A DNA stretch of 64,000 bases from Paenibacillus lautus NBRC 15380 (GCF_004000945.1 NZ_BIMF01000003.1:1-64000), one strand, 5' to 3'. Shown: positions 44,566-54,388, counted from the stretch's first letter. Notes: generated by a model not told the origin, from the letters alone. Numbers and translations: made by a program.

Positions 44566-45765
44566 TCACGACTCCAACTCGCCATCTTTCCAAGGTTTGG
44601 GAGGTTCAATGATTATATGTTGTTTTGAAGAAACTGTCGCCATCTCTGCCGTGGTTACTCTAATACTTTGAGCCAATTTACCCGGATTAATATTAAGTGA
44701 AAATTTCAATTGAGCTTGTTCTGCAATAAATTTAGTATCATTTGTTGATGTAATATGAGCGAAATCAATCTGCGCCTGATGAAGCCAGTTTCTAAAATTT
44801 CGCTCAAGATTTAAATGTAGATACTCCAGCATACCCCATCGATCAGCAAAATCTTCTTCAGGATTCACAGGATTAGGGACCCTTGGACTATTCATATTAA
44901 CATGGGTACCCATTGTCGATAAAATATTGTTAAGCGCTGATACTATATCTTTTTCACCATTGTAAGCCCTCGCAGCAAGGGTCGTAATGATAATAGAAAT
45001 AGGCTTTGATTCGTTATCCCCAAACATTTGATCGCGATGTCGTTTCAATAATTGAATGCAGCGTTGAAGTGGAGTTTTTCTCTTGTAAATAGGGACTCTA
45101 TCAACTTGAGCCTTCTCCATAAGAACCTGTTCTTCGTACTTTCTCATACGATGCTCAAACCATTTACCATAACCTTCTGGATTACTAATATTCCAATCAT
45201 CACAGACTTTTTTAAAACTTTCGTGCCTATCATCCGTTATGGCTACCGATAACTTCGATGCACTTTGTGCCACGAACTCTTCAAGTCCGAACTTAACCAT
45301 CGATTCCAAAAGAAGTTTCTGTTTACTATCTTCTTCAGGAATACACGGTACAATATCTAAATGGAAACTGATATCATCTTGATATTCTAATCGCCAGCAA
45401 CGGTGCTTCGATACCAAATCTTCCTTAATATTACGAGCTATTCTATAGGCCTTAAGTTCCTCACCAATAATTCCTTTAAGTGATTCCTGAGAATGTGATT
45501 GTTTTGTAACTCCAGTTCTGATTTTACATGCTAAATCCAAATCGTATTCTTCTGCTTCATTTATAGGTCTTATTGTTGTTCCTAACATAAAAGAACCCTG
45601 AGGGAATATGTGTACCTCGTTATCTTTAAAAAAAGATTCATCTCTATTAAACCATCTACCTAAATCTTCATAACGATTAATCGCTCGTTCATAGGAAGAA
45701 TCAGGTAAATCCAAAGCTTCTAAGAGTTCTTTAAAAATTTGCTCCTTTTGTTCTCTTGTTATCAT
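44566..45765 (-). CDS. cdn: CD-NTase (cGAS/DncV-like nucleotidyltransferase) of CBASS
   Basis: A 399-residue cytoplasmic cyclase. The nucleotidyltransferase core has FPQGSFMLGTTIRP with Gly57-Ser58, then EYDLDLACKI with Asp75 and Asp77, and a third acidic residue Asp137 in FHLDIVP, the triad that binds the two metals. The C-terminal helical part includes LQRCIQLLKRHRDQMF, as in SMODS-type enzymes. On infection it would make a cyclic di- or trinucleotide. Its ATG overlaps the Cap5 stop (ATGA), and GGAGGAGG lies upstream. The C-terminus ends GELES, not in a free glycine as conjugated CD-NTases are described; the exact clade cannot be set by eye. Confidence 0.9.
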   Translation of the reverse strand: MITREQKEQIFKELLEALDLPDSSYERAINRYEDLGRWFNRDESFFKDNEVHIFPQGSFMLGTTIRPINEAEEYDLDLACKIRTGVTKQSHSQESLKGIIGEELKAYRIARNIKEDLVSKHRCWRLEYQDDISFHLDIVPCIPEEDSKQKLLLESMVKFGLEEFVAQSASKLSVAITDDRHESFKKVCDDWNISNPEGYGKWFEHRMRKYEEQVLMEKAQVDRVPIYKRKTPLQRCIQLLKRHRDQMFGDNESKPISIIITTLAARAYNGEKDIVSALNNILSTMGTHVNMNSPRVPNPVNPEEDFADRWGMLEYLHLNLERNFRNWLHQAQIDFAHITSTNDTKFIAEQAQLKFSLNINPGKLAQSIRVTTAEMATVSSKQHIIIEPPKPWKDGELES

Positions 45766-46946
45766 GATTTGCCTCCTCCAATATTCAAAGCTTCTAAAAA
45801 CGATCCTAGATCATTATTTTGATCGTAAATTATCCACGGCATATCTGCTTTAGGCATCCTTGCTCTTCCCATTTCAATTGAAAGGGAAACAGCCATAGCA
45901 GGAAATATTCTAAGTGGAGTCTCAAAACCATGCTTTTCTTTTATCTGAACCATAAGTTTCCGTATCACAGTTCTCATCAAAGATAACTGAGCTTTTTCAC
46001 GGATTGTATCATTGCCGATGTACTCATCCATAACTGTCAGTTCCCAAATACATATTTCTTTGCCCAATACATTATAGATTCTATCGTGTGATATTTTATC
46101 GGTAAGTGAGATAACTAATACAGGAGGATTGTTGAAAGAAGTCGGCTCTTTAACAATAAATTCAAATCCCTCCGGGAACTCTTGCCATTTCCATGTTTTA
46201 GGTTCTCTTATGGGCTGATAAACATCTACATCAATTTTATCTGTAAATAATGTCCCTAGTTTAATAAGTAATGGAATAGGTGCCAGAGCGAATACCGAAA
46301 AGTGTGCCAAAGTGGTTTCATCTTCAATTCGCCTATTAATCTCACTTAAGAATTTAGACTCTAAGTGCTTAGACTCTGTCACCCAAAACTCTGGTGAGTT
46401 ATCTCGATGGGAACAGATCATTGACAAAACAATCGGTCTTTCTTCAGCAGGATATCGTTCAGGAAACATTGCATCAATTGCTTCAGATTTCTGAATAATT
46501 GACTTCTGTTCACCAATATTACTACCATAAAAAACAACATGTGATTTTCGATTTGATGTAATACCTGTTACAGTCACAACTCTACCCTCGTGACTCTGCT
46601 TCCATTGTTGCAATAAATTTGCTGAATACTTTGATCCTGTCTTATCCTGATCAATGGTTGTATGACATCCATTACACATCAACATTAAGTTATCGATGTT
46701 GTTTAAATCCTCAGGATTTTTCTTAAATGGCCCCCACCCTCTTGGCCCTGTTTCTGAGAATGAGTATATATGTGCTTTTTCAGAAATATTGACTCTCTCT
46801 TGCGTGACTGGAGACCTATATAGTAAAGTATTGCACCCTTGAAACTCACATCTTCCAGCAGCTCTCGCCCATAATTCCCGCTCCACTTCTCTTTTGATAT
46901 ACCTAGTAACTTCTTGTGTTTGACCCTTTGCTTCATTTTTTGCCAA
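45762..46946 (-). CDS. cap5: HNH-SAVED effector nuclease (Cap5-like)
   Basis: A 394-residue effector. The N-terminal HNH nuclease has a zinc knuckle with Cys33, Cys38, Cys91 and Cys94, His59 in KAHIYSF, and Asn86/His95 in IDNLMLMCNGCHTTID. The C-terminal half (about 160-394) is a SAVED sensor, with VLSMICSHRDNSPEFW and VLVISLTDKISHDRI and a final HGFETPLRIFPAMAVSLSIEMG. Known Cap5 proteins bind a CBASS cyclic nucleotide, assemble, and degrade DNA. The start is a TTG with AGGGAG six bases upstream. It is the first gene of the operon, and the stop overlaps the CD-NTase start. Confidence 0.93.
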   Translation of the reverse strand: MAKNEAKGQTQEVTRYIKREVERELWARAAGRCEFQGCNTLLYRSPVTQERVNISEKAHIYSFSETGPRGWGPFKKNPEDLNNIDNLMLMCNGCHTTIDQDKTGSKYSANLLQQWKQSHEGRVVTVTGITSNRKSHVVFYGSNIGEQKSIIQKSEAIDAMFPERYPAEERPIVLSMICSHRDNSPEFWVTESKHLESKFLSEINRRIEDETTLAHFSVFALAPIPLLIKLGTLFTDKIDVDVYQPIREPKTWKWQEFPEGFEFIVKEPTSFNNPPVLVISLTDKISHDRIYNVLGKEICIWELTVMDEYIGNDTIREKAQLSLMRTVIRKLMVQIKEKHGFETPLRIFPAMAVSLSIEMGRARMPKADMPWIIYDQNNDLGSFLEALNIGGGKS

Positions 46947-47243
46947 GATATACTCCCTCTCTCATTTCTAATCACAAATATAAAAAGATTTAAAAACTAA
47001 ACCTAGCCTTGAATCATATACCTCATTAGCGTTGTAAAAACCTAATCTCTTTCTTAAAAGAGCTTTCTCTTTATATTGTTATTCGACATAGTTCTCTTTC
47101 CCCCTTCCAAAAGAACTAAATCCCTCCAAAAAATCAGATTAAAATATGTCTAGAATCATGGAATCTATATAGTTTAGTCAAACTAATAATATGGTCAAGT
47201 TCTATTGCCTTATATTTTCTGTCTTTGACCAGTTTCTTTCCCC
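46947..47243 (-). promoter_or_regulatory. AT-rich leader of the CBASS operon
   Basis: The 297-base gap upstream of Cap5 contains no gene that I can support. It is very AT-rich. On the minus strand TTGACC and TTGACT words near 47176-47196 lie before TATATA, but spacing to a -10 is not ideal. A mini-frame of 11 codons (starting about 47092, with GGGGG upstream) overlaps an AAAGAG/CTCTTT stem, which could be a leader peptide but is unproven. The boundary to the GH95 gene is abrupt in composition. Confidence 0.35.
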
Positions 47244-49556
47244 CTACCTAAAGCCCACCTCAATCTCCTTCCTCCCATAAAACACCTTCACACTCCCATC
47301 CTCATTCCCCTTCACCCTTGCCTCAACCAGCTTCCCATCTTCCCAGCTCATATCCACCTCAATATTCCCTTTCGCCTTCAGCCCTGTCACGCTGCCCGTC
47401 GGCCATATGGTCGGCAGTGCAGGCAGGAGATGAATCTCGCCCTCGTGGCTCTGCAGCAGCATTTCCGCAATGGCGGCGGTGCCGCCGAAATTGCCGTCGA
47501 TGACAAAGATGTTGGCCTCGGCTCCGGCTACGCCGGGTTTGGAGTAGGTGAGCATGTTGTCGAAGCACAGCTCCCCGATCAGGTGAGCAATATGCTGGAC
47601 GGCTTGGTCTCCGTCATGTAATCGGGCGTAGAAGAGTCCGAACAGCGCCGCGGTAAATTCGATATCCTCCAGGTCGGCCCGGTTGTTCCGGTTCTCCAAT
47701 GTCACTCGGGCTGCCGCAGCTAGTTCCGGCGTACGATGCGGCGTGATTTGGCTGCCGGGATACAGGGCATATAGATGCGACAGATGGCGATGCTCCGGCT
47801 GCGCCTCCTCATAGTCCTCCAGCCATTCCTGCAGCTGCCCCTTCTTGCCGATCATCAGCGGGGGCAATTGATCCAGCGCAGTCTGCCACTTCTGCCGAAG
47901 CTCCTCATCCACGCCCAGCGTCTGTGCAGCCTTCACGCAGAACGCCAGCAAATCCCGGACCAGGACTTGATCCATGGTCGGACCCATGGACAGCTGCTGA
48001 TGCCCATCCTCCGGATTGTCGGTATAGAAGCTGTTCTCCGGCGAGTTCGACGGCCCCGTCACCAGCCAACCCTCCTTCGGATGCACGGTCATGTAATCCA
48101 TGAAAAAGGCCGCGGCCTCCTTCAGGACGGGATAAGCCAGCTCCTCCAGAAAAGCCTGATCCCGGTTATACGCATAGTGCTCTATCATATGCGTCGCGAT
48201 CCACAATCCGCCCGTCACGTTGAGCCCCCAGGAGGTTCCCCACCCCGGCGACGCAAATCCCCAGGCATTGGAGAATACATGGGCCACCCAGCCGTCGGCA
48301 TCATAATAATGGCGCGCAGCCGGGCGACCGGCCACCGACAGCTGCTGGATATACCGCATGAGCGGCTCATGGCTCTCGCTCAGGTTCGCGGCCTCCGTCG
48401 GAAAATAGTTCATCTGGGTGTTCACATCCAGGTGATAATCGCAGCTCCAGGCCATTTTGTTGGCTTCGCCGTCATTCCATATGCCTTGCAAATGCATGGG
48501 CAGAATGGAGTCTTGTCGTGACCCGCTAATCGTCAAGTACCGGCCGTATTGATAAAACAACGCAAACAACGCCGGATCATCCCGCTTGCCCTGCTTAAAC
48601 CTGCCGATCCGCTGGTCTGTAGGCAGACTGGAATACTGGCTGCTTCCCAGATCCAATCGTACACGGGCATACAGCGGTTGATAGTCTGCCAGATGCTTGG
48701 CTCTCAGCGCGTCATATCCCAGCAGCAGAGCCTGATCCAGCTGCAACGCGCTTTTCTCCCGCCAGCTTTCACCTTCTTGACGGTAATCCGTATTCACCGC
48801 AAAATAAATCGCCGCTTCATCCGCCCCGGATACGCTTATGGTGTCATCCGATGAGCTCACCTGCCCGCCTTTCGCTGCAACACGCAGCTGGCCTTGGCAG
48901 GACACCCCGCACTCCCCATTGCTATGTACGCTTTCCAGTGCCTGTCCCCGGAATTCGATCGTGTCCTTCCCAGTAACGGCAGCATGAAAAGGACCATTCT
49001 CGCCTCGAATCGAAATGCGGAATGATACGCCTGACGAGGCATGGGTGCTGCGGATCCGGGAAACGATAACCTGATCCGCATGGGAAGCAAATACCTCTCG
49101 CGTCATCTCCGCTCCCGCTCCATCGATCTCGCAAACAGAACGTGCCACCGCCTCCTGCAGATCCAGTTCCCGATGGAATAGCGGCTCAGCTGCTGCATCT
49201 TGTCTCCCGCTCTCGAATGGCTTCACGTTATGGTCAAATTCCAGCACGACTTGGCATAGTCCCAGATTGGTGCCAAAATTCAATTTTTCCGGCTCCAGAT
49301 GCTTCTTGGCCAGTCGATCGCCTTCGCGATAATCGCCCTGGAAGAAGTGCTGCCGCATCCGCTCCAAATCCGCTTTGCTGTTGCTTCGCCCTTGAGTCGG
49401 CTCCGATTGGCCGGACCAATAGGTGGTTTCGGTGATATTCCATATTTCTCTGTCAGGAGTGGATACCACCACATTCCCCATCCGGCCATTGCCGATCGGC
49501 AGCCCTTGCGACCAGCCCTGGGCCGGTTTTGTATACCAAAGCTTCATATCTGACAT
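47244..49556 (-). CDS. GH95 glycosidase (alpha-L-fucosidase or alpha-L-galactosidase)
   Basis: A cytoplasmic 770-residue GH95 enzyme. The N-terminal beta-domain begins LWYTKPAQGWSQGLPIGNGRMG and YWSGQSEP, typical for the family. The (alpha/alpha)6 barrel includes GWGTSWGLNVTGGLW, TGPSNSPENSFYTD, MDQVLVRDLLAF and HRHLSHLYALYPG. GAGGGG precedes ATG 49556. No signal peptide, so it acts on imported sugars. GH95 enzymes remove alpha-1,2-linked L-fucose or L-galactose. It is the only part of the sugar region on the far side of the defence island together with the GH-D pair. Confidence 0.92.
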   Translation of the reverse strand: MSDMKLWYTKPAQGWSQGLPIGNGRMGNVVVSTPDREIWNITETTYWSGQSEPTQGRSNSKADLERMRQHFFQGDYREGDRLAKKHLEPEKLNFGTNLGLCQVVLEFDHNVKPFESGRQDAAAEPLFHRELDLQEAVARSVCEIDGAGAEMTREVFASHADQVIVSRIRSTHASSGVSFRISIRGENGPFHAAVTGKDTIEFRGQALESVHSNGECGVSCQGQLRVAAKGGQVSSSDDTISVSGADEAAIYFAVNTDYRQEGESWREKSALQLDQALLLGYDALRAKHLADYQPLYARVRLDLGSSQYSSLPTDQRIGRFKQGKRDDPALFALFYQYGRYLTISGSRQDSILPMHLQGIWNDGEANKMAWSCDYHLDVNTQMNYFPTEAANLSESHEPLMRYIQQLSVAGRPAARHYYDADGWVAHVFSNAWGFASPGWGTSWGLNVTGGLWIATHMIEHYAYNRDQAFLEELAYPVLKEAAAFFMDYMTVHPKEGWLVTGPSNSPENSFYTDNPEDGHQQLSMGPTMDQVLVRDLLAFCVKAAQTLGVDEELRQKWQTALDQLPPLMIGKKGQLQEWLEDYEEAQPEHRHLSHLYALYPGSQITPHRTPELAAAARVTLENRNNRADLEDIEFTAALFGLFYARLHDGDQAVQHIAHLIGELCFDNMLTYSKPGVAGAEANIFVIDGNFGGTAAIAEMLLQSHEGEIHLLPALPTIWPTGSVTGLKAKGNIEVDMSWEDGKLVEARVKGNEDGSVKVFYGRKEIEVGFR

Positions 49557-49625
49557 GTTGCATTCCCCTCTTCATTTGATTTTCCAATATCGAGACAAGC
49601 ACTACCCTTACAGCAAAAGCAAGAA

Positions 49626-49659
49626 ATCGCGATTCCCGGGTGGAGCCGAGAACCGCGAT
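49626..49659 (-). terminator. Candidate terminator of the secreted GH-D gene
   Basis: ATCGCG-TTC and GAA-CGCGAT pair, and on the minus strand the stem is followed by TTTCTTGC. It lies 39 bases past the stop at 49698. Confidence 0.5.
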
Positions 49660-49697
49660 GAACTTGCAGTTGTACATGATGAATCGATGACTTCTTG

Positions 49698-52307
49698 TTA
49701 TGGATTAGGGACGATTTTATAAAGCTTGGATTCGGCCGCTTTTAGCGTCACATCCAGCGAAGAGCCAGACACCGTCTGAGATTGGCCGCTCCATACATCC
49801 GTCACCGTATAGGACGCCGCCCCTTCCGAAGCGATACCGGCTCGAACGAGATCCACGGTGTGCTGTGCCGCATTTTGCGTATAGTTAAATACGGCTACAT
49901 AGCGGGTTCCTTGATCGTCCAGCACGAATACGTTCGCTGCCTGCGTGCCCGTGTTGCCTTCTACCGGCCGGAACGCCTTGCCCTTCATGGCAAGCCCGTT
50001 CACTTCCGGATTCGTCAGCAGCGTTTCCATGTACTGCCGTGCCGTCGCATCGGTTACGTCATCCGAATTCAGGAAGACCGTGCCGGAGATTGCGGCCGCA
50101 TTGACGCGCGACTGCGCGCCTTCGATCGATCCGCCTTTGGTTAAGTGCATATAGTCCGGATCGGTATAATGATAGATCGTTCCGTTCTGCCACCAGCCGT
50201 ACGTGAGATTGTTCAGCTGGTATTCCGTGCTGCCGATACTTCCGTCGATATCGCACGAGATGCGGCGGCTGTGCGCATATTGGCTAGGGAACAGCGGCGC
50301 GATGGAAGCGCTGATGAACATGGAGCCGTCCAGCACTTCATTCAGGTAAGCCATCCCTTGATTGTAGGCCTGGACGCCGGTTTGAACGTTGGCGTCATCA
50401 TGCTTGCCTTCCATTGCTCCGTGGCTCAGAAAATCGATTTTGATATATTCAAAGCCCTTGCTCTTGAACTTATTCATGTAATAATCGATCCGCTGTTTCA
50501 CGCCTGGATGTGTCGGATCTACGGCGTAAGCGCCGTCCAGCGTCGGCAGCACGTTGCCGTCCATATCGCGCAGCACGATATCGCCGTATTTATACTTGCC
50601 GTTCGTCCCTTCGACTTCCTGCTCCATATTGTTGCCCCAGTACACGAACGGCGAATAATAGATGCCGGCCTTCTGTCCATTACTATGAATGAGCTGAACC
50701 AGATCCGTCAGCTGCTGATCCGTCATGTTATCCCAATAGGAATCGAGATTGATGTAGATATCGCCTTCATTGTTGAAGGAATGGTTCTGAATTTGGTCTT
50801 TAACATAATTCGAGACCGAAACTGCCTTGTCAAAGCTTAAATCGCTGGCATAAGCTCCCCAGCTGTTCCAGCCGACCGGAACGCCTTCAGGAATGTCTTC
50901 GCCAAAGGCTAACGGAGGCTGGATCGCTGCATTCACCTGGCCAAACTCCTCCAGCCCGGTCCGGTAATCCTCGAAAAAGCCGACCATGATTTTCGGCGAA
51001 GCAATCTGCTTGCCCGTTACTTTTCCATGCGGGATCGTGTCCCACGTGGAGGTGGATGACGTAAATCCGCCATATACGCGCAGTTTGTTCAATTTGTCAT
51101 TCGAGCCGCTCCAATAGATGCCGGTTTTCCACGTGTCATGCGTCACCGATCCGATGACGAGGCCGTTCCGACTCGTATTGTCATAGATGGCCGTCAGCTC
51201 AGAGCTGACATACAGACCGTTGTTGAGGCCGGTATTCATCGACTTCGCTTGGTATCTGGACCAAGCATCATTGTCGAAAGGAACGACGAGGACCCGGTTA
51301 TCGTCATAGCTGCCGATGTCGATGCCGCCTCTCGCTTCCATCGCGATAGGTGCAATGTTCCCCGTAGATATTGCGGAATGATGGGAAGCGACCGTTTCCG
51401 TAAGCAGATACGGCCCGTCTTCATAGACGTAATAGATTTGGCTGAGCGATGGCATTGCCCCATCCTCATTAACGACCGTCACTTTAATGCCCTTGCCGGT
51501 GGCATCCTGGAATGGGACCACCTGATTTTTATAGAATTTATGATGTTTATAATCTGTACTTGCAACCATCCGGTCGAGCTGGATCTCGCTGTATAACCCC
51601 TTGGCAACCGCTTTGCCGTTCCAATTGTATTGCGACAACCCGGTCGAGGTGTTGTACAGCAGCTCATACGTCGGATTGGATACCTTAAAGCCGTTGGCAT
51701 ATTCGGTTAGGGTGATAGAGCCATAACTCGTGGCTTTCTTTTGCTTGCCTAAATCGCCAATGCTTCCATCAGGGCCTGATCCGTCATCGCCGGCTGAATC
51801 AAAGGTCAGCTCAATCTTGTCAAAATCGGGCGAGTATCCGCCTGCGTCATCGAACAGAATCGTGTTGCTGCCCTGATTCAAATCAATTTGAATCTGATAA
51901 GTGCCGATCGTGTTCCAATCCGCTGTTTTCGGAAAACTGAAATTCTCCTTCTCCGCTCCGTTCACGGAGATCGAAGCCGCGCGGGAATCCCCGGAGATGT
52001 AGAACATGTTCATATTGTAGATACCGGCCTTATCGGCCTGAATCCCGTTGACCGTCAGGGTGGAACCGCCGTACAGATTGCCGGCTTTTTGCCCGCCTGA
52101 ACAGAAGCCGCAATCGACCGCTCCTGCATTGCCGGTAAACGTGTTCTGAGATGCCTCAGCCTCGTAGGAAAGGATGCCTCCGGCCGTTTGACTCGGCTGC
52201 TGCGGTTCTGCCGAAGCAAAGGAGCTGCCTAGCACAGACCCCACTAACAGAATCGATAAGAACAGCATGAATGGTTTTTGGAAGAATTTGAACGGATGAA
52301 TACTCAC
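49698..52307 (-). CDS. Secreted alpha-galactosidase-like (clan GH-D) protein with CBM35-like domain
   Basis: An 869-residue secreted protein. A signal peptide ends near SSFASAEPQ (residue 33). A CBM35-like beta-sandwich follows (about residues 45-180: LSYEAEASQNTFTGNAG, FDKIELTF). The catalytic barrel has VGWNSWGAYASDLSF, YINLDSYWDNM and FEYIKIDFLSHGAMEG, the last with the likely nucleophilic Asp. GTG 52307 is chosen because AAGGAGG lies nine bases upstream; an ATG at 52331 overlaps that site. It is paralogous to its neighbour at 52328, 20 bases away. The exact GH family (27, 36 or related) is not certain by eye. Confidence 0.85.
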   Translation of the reverse strand: MSIHPFKFFQKPFMLFLSILLVGSVLGSSFASAEPQQPSQTAGGILSYEAEASQNTFTGNAGAVDCGFCSGGQKAGNLYGGSTLTVNGIQADKAGIYNMNMFYISGDSRAASISVNGAEKENFSFPKTADWNTIGTYQIQIDLNQGSNTILFDDAGGYSPDFDKIELTFDSAGDDGSGPDGSIGDLGKQKKATSYGSITLTEYANGFKVSNPTYELLYNTSTGLSQYNWNGKAVAKGLYSEIQLDRMVASTDYKHHKFYKNQVVPFQDATGKGIKVTVVNEDGAMPSLSQIYYVYEDGPYLLTETVASHHSAISTGNIAPIAMEARGGIDIGSYDDNRVLVVPFDNDAWSRYQAKSMNTGLNNGLYVSSELTAIYDNTSRNGLVIGSVTHDTWKTGIYWSGSNDKLNKLRVYGGFTSSTSTWDTIPHGKVTGKQIASPKIMVGFFEDYRTGLEEFGQVNAAIQPPLAFGEDIPEGVPVGWNSWGAYASDLSFDKAVSVSNYVKDQIQNHSFNNEGDIYINLDSYWDNMTDQQLTDLVQLIHSNGQKAGIYYSPFVYWGNNMEQEVEGTNGKYKYGDIVLRDMDGNVLPTLDGAYAVDPTHPGVKQRIDYYMNKFKSKGFEYIKIDFLSHGAMEGKHDDANVQTGVQAYNQGMAYLNEVLDGSMFISASIAPLFPSQYAHSRRISCDIDGSIGSTEYQLNNLTYGWWQNGTIYHYTDPDYMHLTKGGSIEGAQSRVNAAAISGTVFLNSDDVTDATARQYMETLLTNPEVNGLAMKGKAFRPVEGNTGTQAANVFVLDDQGTRYVAVFNYTQNAAQHTVDLVRAGIASEGAASYTVTDVWSGQSQTVSGSSLDVTLKAAESKLYKIVPNP

Positions 52308-52327
52308 TGAACCTCTCCTCCTTCTAT

Positions 52328-54388
52328 TCATTGATTTCGGCTTAATTTCAGGATTTTCGATTCGGCTGGCGCCAGCTCGACCGTGAGTGTACCGTCCGAT
52401 TGACCTGTCGTGCTTTCCCATACATCCAGGACCGTATAGGAAGCGTGCGCCTCGAGGCCGCACCGCTCCAAGGAAACCGTCTTCTGTACGGGCTCGGCCC
52501 CGTCAAAGTTAAATACAGCAATATACGTTGTTCCCGCTTCGTTTGGATGGGTCAGCACAAACGTATCCGCAGCCTGTTTCCCGAGATTCCCTTCTACGGG
52601 CACAAAGGTCCTGCCCAATCTGGCAATCTCGATGATCGCCTCATTTCCCAGCCAGTTCTTGGCGCGCCATGCCGCTTCCTCATGCCGGAAGTCATCGCCC
52701 AGCAGCAGCACCGTTCCCGAGATCACGGACGCGGTCAGACGGCTTCGCCCTTCATGGCGGGTCGTCGAATCCTGATTGAAGCTTTTATAGATTACGGCAT
52801 GGTCCGGATCGTTAAAACGGTACAGCGTATCGTTCATCCACCACCCGTGCGTCAGCGAGTTCAGCAAATATTCCGTATCCTGGATCGTTCCGAACACATC
52901 GCAGGAAATTCTGCGGCTGTGCGCATAGGAATAAGGGAACAGCGGCGCAATCGACAGGTTGATGTAGAACGGTCTGCCGATCCGCTCCGGGGAGAGTTTA
53001 TCCGTCAGATACGACAGGCCGTAATTGTACGCAGCGATTCCCGTCGTAATATCCGGGTTATAATGCTTGCCTTCCAGAGCCCCGTGAGCCATGAAGTCCA
53101 GCTTGATATACTCAAATCCCTCGGAGATGAATTTATCCATGAACCAATCGATTCGCGCCAGGTTCCCGGGATGCGTAGGATCAATCGCAAGTCCGCCGTC
53201 AACATCCGGCAAAATCTCGCCATCCTGGTCGCGAAGCAGGATATCGCCATAGGTGTACTTCCCATCGGTGCCCTCCACGGGGTTCCCGAACCCAGCCGGA
53301 CTTCCCCAGAAAGCAAACGGCGTCCAATATGAACCGGGTTTGTGCCCGTTCTCGCGGACCCTTTTCAAGGCATCCTCCATCTCGGCAGGCGTCAGGCGAT
53401 CCCAGAACGCATCGAAATTAATGTACAGGGTATTCTCGTTATGAAAGCCCTGCGGCTGAACCTCCCGCTTCAGAAAATCGCTTGTCGCCACATAGAGGTC
53501 GTAATCCAGCGTGCTCATGGCGGCCGACCAGCTGTTCCAGCCGATCGGGACGCCGCCGTCCCAGCTCAGAGCAGGCGCTACCTTCGTATTCGCTTCCCCA
53601 TACGCTTCGAGTCCTGTCCGGTAATCGTCGTAATCCCCTACCATAACCAGCGGAGATTCGACGCGCGTTCCTCTTACATAGCCATGCGGCTGGGAATCTC
53701 GGGTCATGATGTCGGCCGCGCCAGCGTACAGCTCCACTTCATCCAGCTTACCTGCAGTTTCCCCTTTGACGCGAATGCCGGTCTTCCATACCTCATGGCT
53801 GATCGATCCCAGGATCAATCCATAACGGCGATCCGGCTGGAACAAGGCCGTCACTTCGTAGCTTTCCGTCTCCAGCGGGGCCGTCTCCGTCAGATAGCGC
53901 ACCCATTTGTCATTATCATAAGGTACGCGCAGCACATGCAGTGCTTCTCCCGGAACCGTCTCGCTACCGCTGGATACGCTATCGGTTTTCACCACCGCAA
54001 TGCGGTTAACCTTCATTTCTTCTTCGCCGACAATGACGACCCTTGTGATGAAAGATGAAGCTCCCTCATAGACGTAAAAATGCTGTTCCAGGCCTGGGAG
54101 CAGATCGGATTCATGCTTAATCACGGCATGGATTCCTGTTCCCAACGGATCTTGGATCTTCTCCGGCTGCCCTGTCATATAGTGGCGGTCGTAATGTCCC
54201 GTATGGTATTCCCGGCCCTGCCAGCGAAAGCCGCTTCGTACTTCTTTCAGAGCGAATCCCCTGCTGCCTGCGTAGGCGTAATCGCCTTTTTCCAAATCCA
54301 CCTCAATGGCCACCAGACCATTCCCCAAGCGAATCTGAGTTTCGGCATTCACCCCCACGTTCACCGCCGTATCACTGCTTCTTAACAT
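52328..54388 (-). CDS. Cytoplasmic alpha-galactosidase-like (clan GH-D) protein
   Basis: A 686-residue protein without signal peptide, closely similar in order and motifs to the secreted neighbour: PIGWNSWSAAMSTLDYDLY, LYINFDAFWDRL and FEYIKLDFMAHGALEGKHYN. It lacks the CBM35-like domain. The two look like an old tandem duplication in which only one copy kept or gained secretion. ATG 54388 has AAGGAGG about ten bases upstream. It is the first gene of the group. The CcpA-like site at 54484 lies upstream. Confidence 0.85.
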   Translation of the reverse strand: MLRSSDTAVNVGVNAETQIRLGNGLVAIEVDLEKGDYAYAGSRGFALKEVRSGFRWQGREYHTGHYDRHYMTGQPEKIQDPLGTGIHAVIKHESDLLPGLEQHFYVYEGASSFITRVVIVGEEEMKVNRIAVVKTDSVSSGSETVPGEALHVLRVPYDNDKWVRYLTETAPLETESYEVTALFQPDRRYGLILGSISHEVWKTGIRVKGETAGKLDEVELYAGAADIMTRDSQPHGYVRGTRVESPLVMVGDYDDYRTGLEAYGEANTKVAPALSWDGGVPIGWNSWSAAMSTLDYDLYVATSDFLKREVQPQGFHNENTLYINFDAFWDRLTPAEMEDALKRVRENGHKPGSYWTPFAFWGSPAGFGNPVEGTDGKYTYGDILLRDQDGEILPDVDGGLAIDPTHPGNLARIDWFMDKFISEGFEYIKLDFMAHGALEGKHYNPDITTGIAAYNYGLSYLTDKLSPERIGRPFYINLSIAPLFPYSYAHSRRISCDVFGTIQDTEYLLNSLTHGWWMNDTLYRFNDPDHAVIYKSFNQDSTTRHEGRSRLTASVISGTVLLLGDDFRHEEAAWRAKNWLGNEAIIEIARLGRTFVPVEGNLGKQAADTFVLTHPNEAGTTYIAVFNFDGAEPVQKTVSLERCGLEAHASYTVLDVWESTTGQSDGTLTVELAPAESKILKLSRNQ

